A stretch of DNA of 64,000 nucleotides from Gymnopilus junonius (GCA_015501075.1 JADNYJ010000004.1:620001-684000); one strand, 5' to 3'. Positions 1 to 11,558 are shown, counted from the stretch's first letter. Notes: generated by a model from the sequence alone, not told the origin. Numbers and translations are program-made.

Positions 1-40
1 CTGAGCGGACAAAGGGTCTGGAGTAGATGCAGATGCTCAC

Positions 41-103
41 CTGCAGCCCGCGAAGGGTAATGTCCTGTTCATCTGAGAGCCCCAGTCCGATGATATACAG
101 CAT
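41..103 (-). CDS. DPH5: DPH5 diphthine synthase, first exon only (partial)
   Basis: The minus strand from 103 reads MLYIIGLGLSDE and then QDITLRG, the N-terminal beta strand and glycine loop of diphthine methyltransferase (DPH5/DphB), a class III SAM-dependent methylase. DPH5 methylates the elongation factor 2 histidine-derived intermediate on the way to diphthamide, in the cytosol. The 63 nt exon (21 codons) ends at a GTGAGC donor at positions 40-35 and the gene then runs off the window. The identification rests on 21 residues, but they are very characteristic. It is divergent from the F-box gene at 358, so the 254 bp between the two ATGs (104-357) must hold both promoters. No regulatory motif was recognised there. 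Confidence 0.85.
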
Positions 104-357
104 TTGTCCTGCAGGCTGAGCGCGCAATTCGCGTAGATGGTGATGAGAAGATGCTGATAGTCAACTTTCCTTCCCCTCAGCATCAGCGCTATATATAGCA
201 CACCTGGCCGGATCACCTTCAATCTCGGTTTGCTCGGTGAACGCTTTTGGTCGCAGCCCTCTTCGTTGTGCCCTTCAGAAATCAACAGGCGTTTATAAAG
301 CTCCTGATATCTCCTGTGCAAATGTGCGTTTCCTTTCCTCCCCTTGCTTCATGTCGC

Positions 358-2845
358 ATGTCCCCTTTGCGAGCTCATCGTAATCACTTCAGGGCGCCCT
401 TCCAGGATTTGCCGCTCGATATCCTGCATCCCATCCTCTCTCAGCTGTCGGATCGAAAGGACTGGCATGCGTGCACCCTCGTGAGCAAGGCGTTCTCCAG
501 GGTTTCCACCCCGTTCTTGTATAGGACTTTAGATTCCAGGATTATTTCAAAAGTGAGTCGTCTACTGACTGCACGAGACAGTGATGGGCAGATGGCTACA
601 GCTGTGGGATTTGGGCTGCTCATTGTCTCCCACAGTAGTACATTTACATTGAGCAGTGCAGGAATATTGACTGTGTCGTTTACAGACGTTGGTACACCAT
701 CCGAGTACGACTCTCCTACGACGACCCGACCTCGCCCTCCACGTCCGTCGAGTCACAGAAACAGGTAAGCAGCCTTATTCCCCATCGGATTTTTATCACA
801 ATCTCCTTGTCAAACGCGCCACTTTTCTACCGAAGTTTTTCGAATTTTCCTTTTTCTTCTCTCTGACGGAGATTTCTCTATTGCATAATCTCAAGTATAC
901 GCACGTCGTGCCCTTCCGGTGGTGCAATGCAATCGTAATTCGGATGCGTTTGTAATTCCTGCTGGACGGTCGATTTCCTCCGACAGAAAAGGCCACGCTG
1001 AAATCGCTTTCTTTCTCATCCCCTGCTAAATTGCCAAGCCCATTGGCCACTTCCGCTTTGCCCTCTGAAGCCATCTGACCTCAATAACTGACGTCATGCC
1101 CCTTTATACAGGCGCCATTCACCGGGGCATGCTTGTGCGCTACCCGAACATCACAAAAGACACCCTCGCCGCGCTCGCTCTCTGCGCGAACCTCTCCTCG
1201 CTCACCTGGATCGATGACACGTCCTCCACCCACGCCACGCTCCTCCTCTCCTTCCTCGACGTCATCCGCGCGCTTCCCGTCCGCGAGCTCACCATCCGCA
1301 CGCACAGCGATCTCGGGGAAGACGTATGGTCCCAGCTCATCACCCTCACCGGCCTGCGCAAGGTATCCATCTGGTGCATGGAAGGCCCGCCCCGAGTACT
1401 CCAAGGCTGGTCGGAGCCACTAGGCAGCACCCTAACCCATCTAGAGCTGGGAGTCAGTGCATTTTTGTATCCTTGTTCGGAACGTACGTGTTAATTCCTT
1501 TTGGTTGGTGAAATTCCACATTTCTTTAGAGATGTGCTGGCGTGCCACCGACTATACTCATCACAGTGCTCTCGCAACTTCCTCTCTTGAAGGATCTCAG
1601 GCTCAAGGGCGCCCCGGCGAGTTCGATACCGACGATTTTGACCTACCTCCCGAATTTGCAGAGTTTGGATACGGAGTACCTCCTCTCGGGGTCGGGGGCG
1701 TATTATAGCAGTAAACGGCCGGCGTTTAGGTATACCAAGCATAATAAGCATGTCGATGAGCTTCTCGCAGACTATGACGATGAAGAAGACGAGTTTGAAT
1801 CGGAAGAGGAAGAAGAATCGCTGCTGCCCATCCTACGCTCGCTCACCGTGCGCACGAGTTCCATGGACAACTTTGGCCCGCAGAAGCTCTGGGGATGGAT
1901 TCAGGACCTCGTGCCCCGCCCTGGCCTCGAAAAGTTCAAATTGCACGCGTTCACGTTTAATATGGGTTACACGGGTATTCCGAGGATGTTCATTCTGGAG
2001 CTGGCGAGGATGCACGGAAGGACGTTGAAAGAGTTCGTAGTTGGCGAGGCGCATTTGACCCTGGGCGATGTGGAGTGCTTGTGTTCCATGTTTGGAGGGT
2101 TGGAGATGCTCGTTTGTTCAGTCGCGTCGCCGGATGTAGTATGTGGATTTTACACTTCCTTTCCCTTCCGTGGGGTTTCATTCTAAAGCCATGTTTTTTT
2201 TTCCTCTGCTAGGACTCGATCATAAACGCCATCTCACCCGCCAAGAACCTCCAGACGCTCAAACTCCAAGTTCAATGGATACCCGCCGCCGCCGCCGCCG
2301 CTGGCTCAGAAGCGACTGCCAGCATGTCGATGTACGACCAACACGACTATCATGACCCCTATGTGCGATCCTCTTATGCGTACAGGCATACACAAACACC
2401 CACGAACGACCGGAGCCAGTTCTATTCCAACCGATATAATCTTTACAGTCCTAGTTTGTGGAAGAGTGGAAGCGACAAGGACAAGACGGAGATGTTTGGT
2501 ATGGAAGACGCGAGAAGGATGATGCGGAGGAGTGAGGAGAGTCGGTTGAGGGTTATTTCGATTGGACATGTGCAGTATACTGTGAGTTTATGATTTGTTC
2601 GTTCGTTTGTTTGTTATTGATGCTTGGGAATGGTTATTTAGGGGAAGTGGGTTTTGGAGCAGGAAAGTAGCGATGTCGATAACCAGGGGCACGACCATCC
2701 CGACCATCCGGACAGCCAACAGAAGGTGGACGGACATGAAGAAAAAGAACCTTTGCCGACGCAGGGCATCAAGGATGGGAAGAACGAGTCGAGGTTGAAG
2801 TTTGTCGTTTCTGCTGATGTGGCTGAGGATAGGTGGAAGACATGA
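358..2845 (+). CDS. F-box protein with LRR-like C-terminal region
   Basis: Six exons: 358-552, 686-764, 1112-1452, 1530-2138, 2213-2581 and 2642-2845. All junctions keep frame. Residues about 17-60 form an F-box (FQDLPLDILHPILSQLSDRK, then a conserved cysteine and valine and an aromatic-rich end), the SKP1-binding module of SCF ubiquitin ligases. The remainder contains leucine-rich segments of the kind found in agaricomycete F-box proteins. An acidic Asp/Glu run (about 1780-1815) and an alanine run (about 2285-2310) interrupt it. The substrate cannot be predicted. The first ATG in frame with the F-box is at 358; an ATG at 351 is in another frame and stops at once. Confidence 0.8.
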
Positions 2846-3552
2846 TATGATACTAAATAAGATCCATATTTATTTTATCAAGATACCTCCTGCATTTCTT
2901 TCGGTTTTAATTTTGTGATTTTGGTTTGGCTTTTTATTTTAACCTTCGACTTCGACTTGTCCCTGGTAGGGATGTTGGATAGGAAGGAGTTATTTGCAGT
3001 TGCATCGTTATCATGTGCCATTCCCTGTTTTCGTTATTCCACCACTTTCTGCAATTTAAGAAGGATGGATATCCGATTGCATACATATCACTAATCCACA
3101 GTCCATATAAAAGGAAACATGATTGACGTTTTTGGACTGGTGTTGGCAAGTGTTGGTGTTTGTGCCTGTGTCGCATTGCGCCGTAATTCTTTTCCTTCCT
3201 TTTTTTTTTGGAAGATCTAGTCGAAGCTGGGTAGTCTCTTTTTTGAGCTGTGGTTGTTCATTTCCTTGATTTCCGGGTTCAGGACCGTTTCTGATGGATA
3301 TTCGCGATGGTTTGTATGGGATTTGGAAAATGGCGCACTTGAAAAAAAAGCCACTGGGCCTGCACGTGATCTTTAAAATTTTAGGTTCCAAAAGAATTTT
3401 GGTCTATGTGGCGTTTTTTTGGAGCCAATGCCATGTTTTATTCCTTTTACAACTTGGAGTTCACTTGAGGTCAACCTAAAGTACTTATGGACCAGGATCT
3501 TTCCTTTCCGACTCACATTCTTAACATGGACATGTCCACTCTAACTTCCACA
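2846..3552. other. Intergenic, no gene seen
   Basis: Probably the 3' UTR of the F-box gene followed by spacer. It is AT-rich with T runs. The open frames here have no recognisable protein character. Confidence 0.5.
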
Positions 3553-3663
3553 GCCCGCCTAGCTCAATCGGATAGAGCGTCAGACTCTTACTAGAGGCGG
3601 GTTATATGTTACCAAGCTTACCCTGGTATCTGAAGGCTGCGAGTTCGACCCTCGCGGTGGGCT
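3553..3663 (+). tRNA. tRNA-Lys (anticodon CTT) with a 37 nt intron
   Basis: The acceptor strands GCCCGCC (3553-3559) and GGTGGGC (3656-3662) pair with one G-U, followed by discriminator T. The anticodon arm is TCAGA / CTCTTAA / TCTGA with anticodon CTT at 3587-3589. An intron of 37 nt (3591-3627) follows the base 3' to the anticodon, the canonical position for nuclear tRNA introns. The T-arm holds GAGTTCGACCCTC, which includes the internal B box. CCA is not encoded. Confidence 0.95.
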
Positions 3664-3690
3664 ATGGAGACGCATATATAAAGGCTACTA

Positions 3691-3697
3691 TTTTTTT
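3691..3697 (+). terminator. RNA polymerase III terminator for the tRNA-Lys gene
   Basis: A run of seven T residues starts 28 nt after the tRNA 3' end, as expected for Pol III termination. The stretch 3698-4008 up to the next gene holds nothing else recognisable. Confidence 0.8.
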
Positions 3698-4008
3698 GAA
3701 GAATATTTTAAGTGATATTTAGAATAGGCTTTTTCTCCATTTGTTGGACTCCTGTCAGAAGCTTTAATGTACGGTGGATTATTTATGTTCCTTGTACAAT
3801 TGTGTTACTGGACTTGATGGAAACCTCAGCGAAAGGAGGTTTTTTTTCGCCCTCGAATCTAGACCGATAAACAAGCTGAGGCCGTTGACCCCCGATCCAA
3901 ATAAAGCCGGAACCAAATGCTGGACGTGTCCAGACTCGCCTCTCGGAGGCTCTTGTGATCATCTTTCTAACTTCCTTCGCATCTCCTCCTTCTTCAAACC
4001 CTTCCAAT

Positions 4009-5044
4009 ATGTTATCCAGGTTCGCAAAATCGCTTATACTCGTCATATTCGCGATGGTGAGGATCCTTTCTTCTGTGGACAACCGTCTTGCTCACATGTT
4101 TGCTTGGGGATGTCGTCTGATCAGTTCATGCTCACCATGATCGCCTTGGTCCATCCTCCTTCGAGGTCGTACATCGACCCGTGGACCGGGCAGCTGTTTG
4201 GGGAAGGAGGGGTGGAAAAGATGTTTAATTCAAAGGCGGGGCAGCAGAAGGAGATCAAAGGTGTTGAAGGGGGTGTTATTATGGGCAAGTTGGGGAATGC
4301 CACAGTGAAGTATGTTTGCGTTTGCGGGCGGTTACTCAATATCTGGGCGCTGACCCGCCTACCATGCTGTTGCTTTACAGGGCTGCTCTTGGCCGTGCTA
4401 CCTGGAAATTATTGCAAGTACACATGTTTCCATCATTCTAGCAGTATACTGATGAACGAATACAACGTCATACAGACATACCATGACCTTACGATATCCT
4501 GAAGTTTGTTGCGTGCCCTTCTTGACGAGAACATATTGATTTATTGATTTAACTATCTTTATTCAGAAACCTACAGCAGATGAACGAGGAGCCCTCGAAT
4601 CTTATTTCTACCTGAGTTCAAGGTTATACCCTTGTGGCGAATGCGCTGCTGATTTCCAAAAATTGTTGAAGAAATACCCACCTCAGGTGCGTTGGGCCTA
4701 CCAGCTACCGAATTTCAACTTATATTTTACTTTCTCCTCATATCAGACTTCTTCTCGAAAGACTGCCTCTTTATGGTACCCGATCCCCTTCTTCCTTTTG
4801 ATTTTGAACTTGCTGTTGAATCTTGCTTTATGGTTTTAGGCTATGCGGGGTTCATAATGAAGTGAACAAGCGATTAAGGAAAGCAGAATTTGACTGTGCG
4901 CATCTGAGCGACGAATATGACTGTGGATGCGGTGATGAGCCTGTTTCTGAAAAACCTGCTGCTCCAGCCGCTGCAGTTCCCCATACTGGTGATGAAAACT
5001 TCTCCCGATGGATCTCGAAGATGATTTCGGTCTGGATAGGTTGA
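4009..5044 (+). CDS. ERV2: ERV2-type FAD-linked sulfhydryl oxidase
   Basis: Seven exons: 4009-4056, 4125-4309, 4381-4413, 4476-4503, 4567-4686, 4747-4775 and 4840-5044. The N-terminus is a short signal anchor (MLSRFAKSLILVIFAM, then FMLTMIALV). The Erv/ALR domain follows: LGRATWKLLHTMTLRYPE, the YPCGEC redox motif, the HNEVNKRL flavin-binding segment, and a C-terminal DCGCG, which is the CxC shuttle disulfide typical of yeast Erv2. Erv2 oxidises thiols in the ER lumen, passing electrons to FAD and O2 and supporting disulfide formation through PDI. The intron at 4414-4475 has GC-AG borders (donor GCAAGT). Using GC restores the invariant WKLLHTM, whereas the GT three bases downstream breaks the frame. 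Confidence 0.92.
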
Positions 5045-5605
5045 CGGGCGCTGATATGATTCGAGGAGGAAGATGACCACTTTTTTACTGTGCATTCTGT
5101 TGTTGTTGCTCCTTATGCAGGCTTTCATGGTACACTATTTATTGGGTTGGAATTGGAATCCTTATTGCATGATGTACTAGTATAGTGAATACACATTGAC
5201 ATTGACATTATTTGCTTTTGGATATGCTTTCTTGTGTACTTACCGCGAGAGCGGGGACAAATATGCCGTAGCGTTGAACATCGACGACCACCACTGCTTT
5301 TCCCTTCCCAAGGTTCTATTTTAGCAACGACGTGTTCCTCACCGGCCGTACTCCGATGCCTTCCAAGGCTCGTTTATCCCAGGCATATCCATACTTTACG
5401 TTCATACGGGGTACTATGCCGTCCAACCCGTGCTGCTGATTATTATCTATCTGGGTCATATATCAATGGGCTCCATTTACCCTCTTTTGGCAGAGGTTAG
5501 AGCTCCTTGCAAGTTGCCTCCCTCATCGCTATCTTATTCTATTTCGTTCGTACACCAGGATTGAGGTTGACTGCTATAACGCAACGACTATTCCATACCC
5601 GTACC
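5045..5605. other. Intergenic, no gene seen
   Basis: Spacer between the sulfhydryl oxidase and the peptidase, carrying the latter's promoter. The open frame at 5234-5500 shows no family signature and was not accepted. Confidence 0.5.
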
Positions 5606-7894
5606 ATGGCATCTGCTGCAACAGAGTCTATAGATCATGAAACATACACAGTCCGCGGTACGTAGGAAGGTCTCCCCACGTCATGTCATGTCCCTTCTTT
5701 TTTATCTCGTCGCAAGTATTTTTTGGGCGTTGAACCCGACCGAGCATGATGCCGCGGCGCGCGGCGCGCCTGCTTCGCGACGACGCTCGGTTACCGGGGG
5801 AATCAACTTCCATGGATGATGACACGCCAAAACCAATTTCACAACTTCCAGTTCGAAACTGATCATGAACCATGACATGTAGCGCAGAACTGACAACTCT
5901 TCTGCGAACAGATGGGTTGAAAGTCATTGAACGATTCTTCTCTGTCCCGCTTGATTATTCGAATCCTGAAGGACAGAAAATACGCGTGTTTGCGAGGCAT
6001 GTTATACCCCGAGACAAAGCGGAGAAGCCGGAGGATGAAGCCAAGTTGCCATTTTGTATGTGCCCCTTTCCTTTTCGTCGTCGTTCTCAAATATCTTATT
6101 TGGTTCATAATAATAGTGCTATTTCTTCAAGGTACGCGATATCTGAGGCCCTTCTTATCATATATTACGACGCCTAAATGAAAACAGGAGGACCTGGGTT
6201 TGAACTTAGTCAAAGAGTTCCATCGAGTTCTGGCTTTCCTGGAGAAGTGAGTGTGATCTGCTGCTCTGAAAGACATCCATTGACGTGTCATTATCATCCT
6301 TCAGCTGTATACCAAGGGTTATCAAGTAGGCACCGGTTTACTCAGCCGAGCTCGACTCCCACGGCGTGGTACTGAGCCTTTTCCCTTCTTCTGTAGGTAA
6401 TATGGTTGGATCAAAGAGGAACAGGCCTCAGTACACCGCTGTCCCCCGAATCCCTCCCAGACAACGTTAAAACGGATGAAGATATCGCTCAATACCTGAA
6501 GCACTTCCGGGCTGACAGCATTGGTATGTCATTTCAACCAAACCCGCTGTCCTCCATTCCAAATCTCTCCAACCTTGATGATGCGCCATGACAGTCAAGG
6601 ACGCCGAATTTATCCGCAAGTCTCTCTTGGGTAACAAAGAAAAGCCTGAAGACCGGAAATGGACGTTGGCGGGTCAGAGCTTCGGTGGATTCTGCGTCAT
6701 CACCTACTTGTCCTTCTTTCCTGAGGGTGTCAAGGAGGCCTTCATCACGGGTGGTTTGGCTCCTTTGGTGGATCAGCCGGATGTGGTGTATGAAGCTCTT
6801 GCTCGTGAGTCTACTTCTATGCTGCAGTAATTGAGGCATATTAAAGAAATCAACGTGCAGAACAGGTGATTAAACGCAATGAGATTTATTATAAGAAGTA
6901 TCCTCAGGATATCAGGCGTGTATGTCATGGCATATCCAATCTGAAGACCTGCAGTTCAAATAATGCTTTCAGGTCAGAAACATCCTCGCTCACCTGGAGT
7001 CAAAACCTGTTGCTTTGCCCAATGGCGGCCGCTTGACCCCAAACCGCTTTTTACAGTTGGGTACTGCCTTTGGAGCGCATGGTGGAATTGACGCGATCCA
7101 TCGTAAGTATCCTAATCTGAATGTTTGCGCTCATAATTCTAATGGAAGCTGTGTAGAGATTGTATTTCGTGCTTCGAATGACCTCGTACTAATGGATAAG
7201 CTATCTTACAAGACACTGCAGAATATCGAGAATCAGCAGCCGTTCGATGGAAATCCGTTATACGCCATCCTTCATGAACCACTCTATTGTCAAGGGTGCG
7301 TGGAGTTGCATATCGGCTGCTTGCTATCGTTATTGATGTGCCTTCCTTACTCCAGGAAGGCGGCTGATTGGTCTGCCGCTCGTACAATTCAGAAGTACGC
7401 GGAATTTTCATGGCAGAAAATGAAGGCTCAAGCTGGCACACTGCCTGTCTACTTCACTGGAGAAATGGTATCACGCTTCTCGAATTGCTTGTTCTGAATG
7501 AATTTGACCTTTTTTGCAGATTTTTCCAGATATGTTTGACGACTATGTCAATCTACGTCCTTGGAAAGGTGCTGCAGAGATTCTCGCTAAGGACACGTCT
7601 TGGGCACACATCTATGACCTTGACCAACTGGCGAAGAACGAAGTCAAGGTTTCTGCAGCGACGTATGTTATACGTTTCCGAACCCTGTAGTCAAGCTGGC
7701 ACTGAAAAGTCTGTATGTCCTTTAGGTATTTCAACGATATGTACGTCGACTTCGGCTTTGCCCAGCAGACTGCTTCGAAGATCAAGAACACGGAACAATA
7801 CATCACCAATCAGCTCGTGCACGACGGCATTGCGGAGGATCCTGGAGATGTCATGAAGAAGCTTTTCAAGCTTTCGAAACGTGAATTTAACTGA
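5606..7894 (+). CDS. Prolyl aminopeptidase (proline iminopeptidase, peptidase S33)
   Basis: An alpha/beta hydrolase spread over about 12 exons. In order: a FFSVPLDY lead-in, the oxyanion-hole strand FLQGGPGFE, WLDQRGTGLS, the nucleophile elbow GQSFGGF, LQLGTAFGAHGG, LYAILHEPLYCQG, and a C-terminal GEMIFPDMFDDY followed by TYFNDMYVDF near the expected Asp/His region. It removes N-terminal proline from peptides in the cytosol. A 15 nt micro-exon (6117-6131) supplies part of the oxyanion strand: without it the GGPG motif cannot be joined in frame. The first intron is drawn as 5658-5887; the acceptor could instead be at 5911. The frame is intact throughout. It ends in KREFN, with no targeting signal. 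Confidence 0.9.
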
Positions 7895-8134
7895 TGCAGG
7901 TAGAATTTGACTACTTTTTGATAACATGTTTTCGTCCACCCAACGTCCGCCCGGTAGTTTATTTAGTGTTGGTACGTCATGTTATCTCTCTTTCTCCCTC
8001 CGAAGTATTTACGTGGTATGTCTCGAAGGTTTTCGTTCGTTCTGTCTAGATTTTCTGTCCATATTATCATCCGGTCAATATAGCCCTCATGAGAACATAG
8101 CTCTTGTAGCCGACCGGAATATCATCCTCAGTCT

Positions 8135-8322
8135 GGTTCCGAGACAGCTCTCATCCCATGACTCTGGTCACTTTCCATGATTTTTGCACTTTCAGCTGTT
8201 TGGTTTACACAAATTTGAGAGGTTTGCTTTTGATGGCTAGGCAGCCTGTCAGATTTCTCTTTAACTTCGGTATAATATCTTTTATGCACGTCCCAGTCAG
8301 TCCGAAATCATTGCGTTCTTGG
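8135..8322 (+). repeat. Duplicated promoter-like segment, copy 1
   Basis: Starting GGTTCCGAG and running through CTTTCCATGATTTTTG and AACTTCGGTATAATATCTTT to about 8322, this segment is repeated, with scattered differences, at 9190-9380. Copy 1 lies just upstream of the small secreted protein gene. Its downstream flank holds a TATA-like CATATAAATA (about 8354), so it is probably that gene's upstream promoter. Confidence 0.75.
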
Positions 8323-8473
8323 TGTGCAGGTCTGTCGGACCTTTTCCTGCTTGCATATAAATAAATGCAGGCCTTGTTCAGAGGCAAAGAATAAACTTAC
8401 GTCTTCTTGTAAGTCATTCTCTCGAACAATACTCTTAAATACTGAATCTTCTCTCCTAGTGCTACACTTGAGA

Positions 8474-8743
8474 ATGAAAGTATTTGGGTTCGCCGTCATC
8501 GTCTCAGCTTTATCGCTCTTCGCACCTCTTGTAGCTGCCCTCCCATCTCAGTCGGATTGGGTTTGTGGAAACCAGTGCCTACCGGACCCGATCCCTTGCG
8601 CGTCTGCAGCAAAACTTGGTGGAGGTCCGGGATGCTATTATTGTTGCATTCAGGAAAGCAAGAGGCAAGTCATATTCGTGTCTGAGTAAAATGATGTTAA
8701 TTCATGCATGTACTGCAGGTCTGCAGACGAAGGCACGTTGTAG
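8474..8743 (+). CDS. Small secreted cysteine-rich protein
   Basis: Begins MKVFGFAVIVSALSLFAPLV, a clear signal peptide with likely cleavage after LVAA. A mature part of roughly 50 residues follows, with six cysteines in the pattern C-x3-C, PC, and GCYYCC. Without splicing the protein stops at 8689. A better model removes a GC-AG intron (8665-8718, donor GCAAGT) and ends at the TAG at 8741-8743, giving an ESKRSADEGTL tail. The family is not recognised. Small secreted cysteine-rich proteins in basidiomycetes include effector-like and apoplastic proteins, but nothing here shows a target. A TATA box lies about 120 nt upstream. Confidence 0.7.
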
Positions 8744-9189
8744 TATTGCTTCCTTGACCCGCTGTCCTCGACTTGGGCTCAGTCAAAATAAATTGATATT
8801 CAATTGGCTTGTCATAAATAAGCGAATCCTAGTATTCACAATGTACCAGGAACTGTGAACGTCCAACCTGTTAAGGGCGAAGGTCACCAGTTCGCCTCAA
8901 AACTTGACTTATGTCTTGATTTGTGAATGTCGATACCTTTGAATATATAACGGTTATAACGACCATTGCTAAGCTTTGCTTCCTGAATTGTCGTCAGCGG
9001 AAGCTTAGAAAATAGGAGCATTTCAAGGACTAGGCTGCAAACCTCATCTTGACAAACAGAAGAAGCCCAGAATACGTGACGGATCATTATATCCCTGGTT
9101 CTATCTTCCGGATTTCTCTGTACTGTGAATAAACTTAAAATAAAGTCTGCACGAGAACACTATTTCACCGCAGACTTGTCACTCAATCA
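8744..9189. other. Spacer between the promoter copies
   Basis: 3' flank of the secreted protein gene. No open frame with protein character was found. Together with both promoter copies it forms the duplicated locus. Confidence 0.4.
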
Positions 9190-9380
9190 CGTTCCGAGTC
9201 AACATGACTCTGCCTACGTACTTTCCATGATTTTTGCGCTTTCGGGGTCGTTTAACTCTTCAAGTTTGAGGCATTGACTGCCAATGGCCCAGATGCGGCT
9301 TGTCATGCTAGATTTCTCTCTAACTTCGGTATAATATCTTTTATACACGTCCCAGTCAATCCGAAATCATTTCGCTCTTG
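9190..9380 (+). repeat. Duplicated promoter-like segment, copy 2 (orphan)
   Basis: A diverged direct repeat of 8135-8322 (shared CTTTCCATGATTTTTG, AACTTCGGTATAATATCTTT, ACGTCCCAGTCA and CCGAAATCATT). No secreted-protein frame follows it. Downstream the sequence runs into the 3' end of the GH71 gene on the other strand. Confidence 0.75.
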
Positions 9381-9455
9381 ACAAATTTCTATAGAGCAGA
9401 ATATATTGATTATATTACTGCAGTTGTTTTTGATAAATGTAAAAATGCATATCCA

Positions 9456-11558
9456 TTAGGGCGACATAGAAACGTAGGCATTGAAATTAAACACGCCTGG
9501 CCTACTTTCAAACCTGTAGGCAACAGGATTACACACTGCGACAGCCATGTCGCTTCGAATCATAGATGCCATCATGCCCCGTCCTTATCCAGTGGAAACG
9601 AGAGTTTCGTTACTCCCGCTTTGATATCAAACGCTTGCTTTGCAGAAGAGCCATCCCAGGTGTATACATTGATCGTAGCTGGAGCGGTAGCGAATACCAC
9701 CATCCAAGCAGTGTCGTCAGTCTGTAGGAGATCAATGAACGGAATACTTATGGTTGAAGGCTTTAAACATACCAATTGCCAGTTATTTGGGCGAGCAACA
9801 TGGTCGCAAGACGTTACATCCCTTGGATGCGGCCGGGCCCACATGAATACTCTATCTTTCGTTATGGGAGGATAGTTCCTGTCTGGAAAGCTTTGGTATA
9901 GTATTGATTCAAAGTGAGCCAGGCTTCATGAGGGTAACCGTCTACCCAAGCCTGTGAATTCGGTTGGGCGCCCTGATGACAACATTAAAATTGGAAATCA
10001 AGGCAGCAAGGGTTAAAATATACTTTGACTGGTCCAATATAATGGGACTCCCCGTAGTCTAGAAGAGAAGCTGTTAGAACATTTAAGGTACTTGAATAAG
10101 CAAGTGACCGATTGTACCGTTCCATGATATGATTTGAGCCATGTCAATTTGATCCCTCATTGATATCAACTGCTCCCACCGTCGTACAAATAGCCAATCA
10201 TCTGAACGGTAGATCCACTGGAATAGGCGGTGAGAATAGCAGCCAAACGAACAATTTATTGACTGACATTTTTGTTCCATGAGTCGGGTCCGTAGTGCTT
10301 TAGGGAGAAATTATTTGTGGGCCCCCATATCCATCCGAACCCAAGAACTCACAGTAAAGAACCAAGGAGATACTGCTGCCATGAAAGTACGCCCATTTTT
10401 GAGGTTCTCTAGATGGCTTGTATCGGAATCTAGTACTGCATTCTCTATTTGAGACCGAGGCATCCCTGTATTTAGTTGTATAGGCCAGCCACCATTCCAC
10501 TGCAAGCAGCACCCATGTCAGCTGCCCCAAATCAGACCCCAAAATACGCATACTCGCATTGAAAGCACCATCCAAAGCCGAAATGTTAGGATAACGAGCA
10601 GGGTTGATGAAGAAGGCAGGAATGAAATAAATCTATTAATGGCTGTTATTGCATCGACTTTAAGGACGAATAGAAATACCTTACTGGGACGATTTTATTC
10701 AACTCGCTTTTCAGAAATGCCCAACCATTTTCCATACTGCCTTGGCCGAAAGTGCAATTTTCGCCCGAGAAAGTAGAGACGACAACGCCATTCGTGCGAG
10801 GATGCTTGAACATACGAGGGCTCTGATAAGTAGCGGACAGATAATTACGGAAGACTTGAATGTTGTCGACAGAATTGCCAGGAATAGAGCTTGAGAAGCC
10901 ATCAACAGAGTTGGAGGTCGTCAAAATGAAATCCACATACGTCATATCGAAGCTGAAGAAGAATTGAAAATTGGTAGAATCTGGGAAGCGTTTTGAAGCG
11001 GCGAAACAGTCCAAACATCGTTGTCTCTGCCAGTCTTCCGCGCCAACATTCAGCACAAAGCCATCGCTAACCAGATTATATAGAAAGTAAGAGCGAATTC
11101 AAATAAATGGACTAACATATTCTGCGACGCCGCGAGCTTGATATCCTGGTACCAGTCGTTGATAGTATATGGCTGTGAAAGGGTGAGAACACTGTGAAAT
11201 GGCGGACTGAGTATGCATACGAACATAGGTATTTCCAACCATGAAGCTAGATTCGGAGGATCGTCAATGGTTAATGAAGACCCGCGAAGAAAGAATCGAA
11301 TAGAGCTTACTGTGCAAAAACGTAGTTCCTTTTTGCAACTTGTGTAGAGTGTTCTCCTTCGACCAATGTGTCATCGTCCTTATCACCGCTCATGCGACTG
11401 TGGAGGTTCATACCAACTTCAGACACCTCAGGATTCGATGTCCATTGAAATCCTTGTAGTCCACGTCCCGGAGGGCGGATAAAATCAAAAGCACGAGGAA
11501 GCTGGAGAGAATTCGCTTCGGATAAACTGTCTTTCGTAGGTTTCGTGGCCTCAGACAT
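9456..11558 (-). pseudogene. GH71 alpha-1,3-glucanase (mutanase), broken by two frame shifts
   Basis: Spliced minus-strand exons give GH71 landmarks in order: VFAHFMVGNTYPYTINDWY, DGFVLNVGAEDWQRQR, FFSFDMTSIPG, YFIPAFFINP, DGAFNWNGGWP, SPWFFTHYGPDSWNKNW, IISWNDYGESHYIGPV, WVDGYPHEAWLTL, VFMWARPHP, FATAPATINVYTWDG and a C-terminal VFNFNAYVSMSP. GH71 enzymes cut alpha-1,3-glucan of fungal walls. The intron at 10500-10557 is GC-AG. Reading frame is lost near 9885 (one base short before YPPITKD) and again near 9575 (one base short in a GGGG run). The first usable ATG (11558) gives about 70 residues of hydrophilic sequence and no signal peptide, unusual for this family. Either it is a decaying gene or the assembly has indels. 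Confidence 0.8.
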
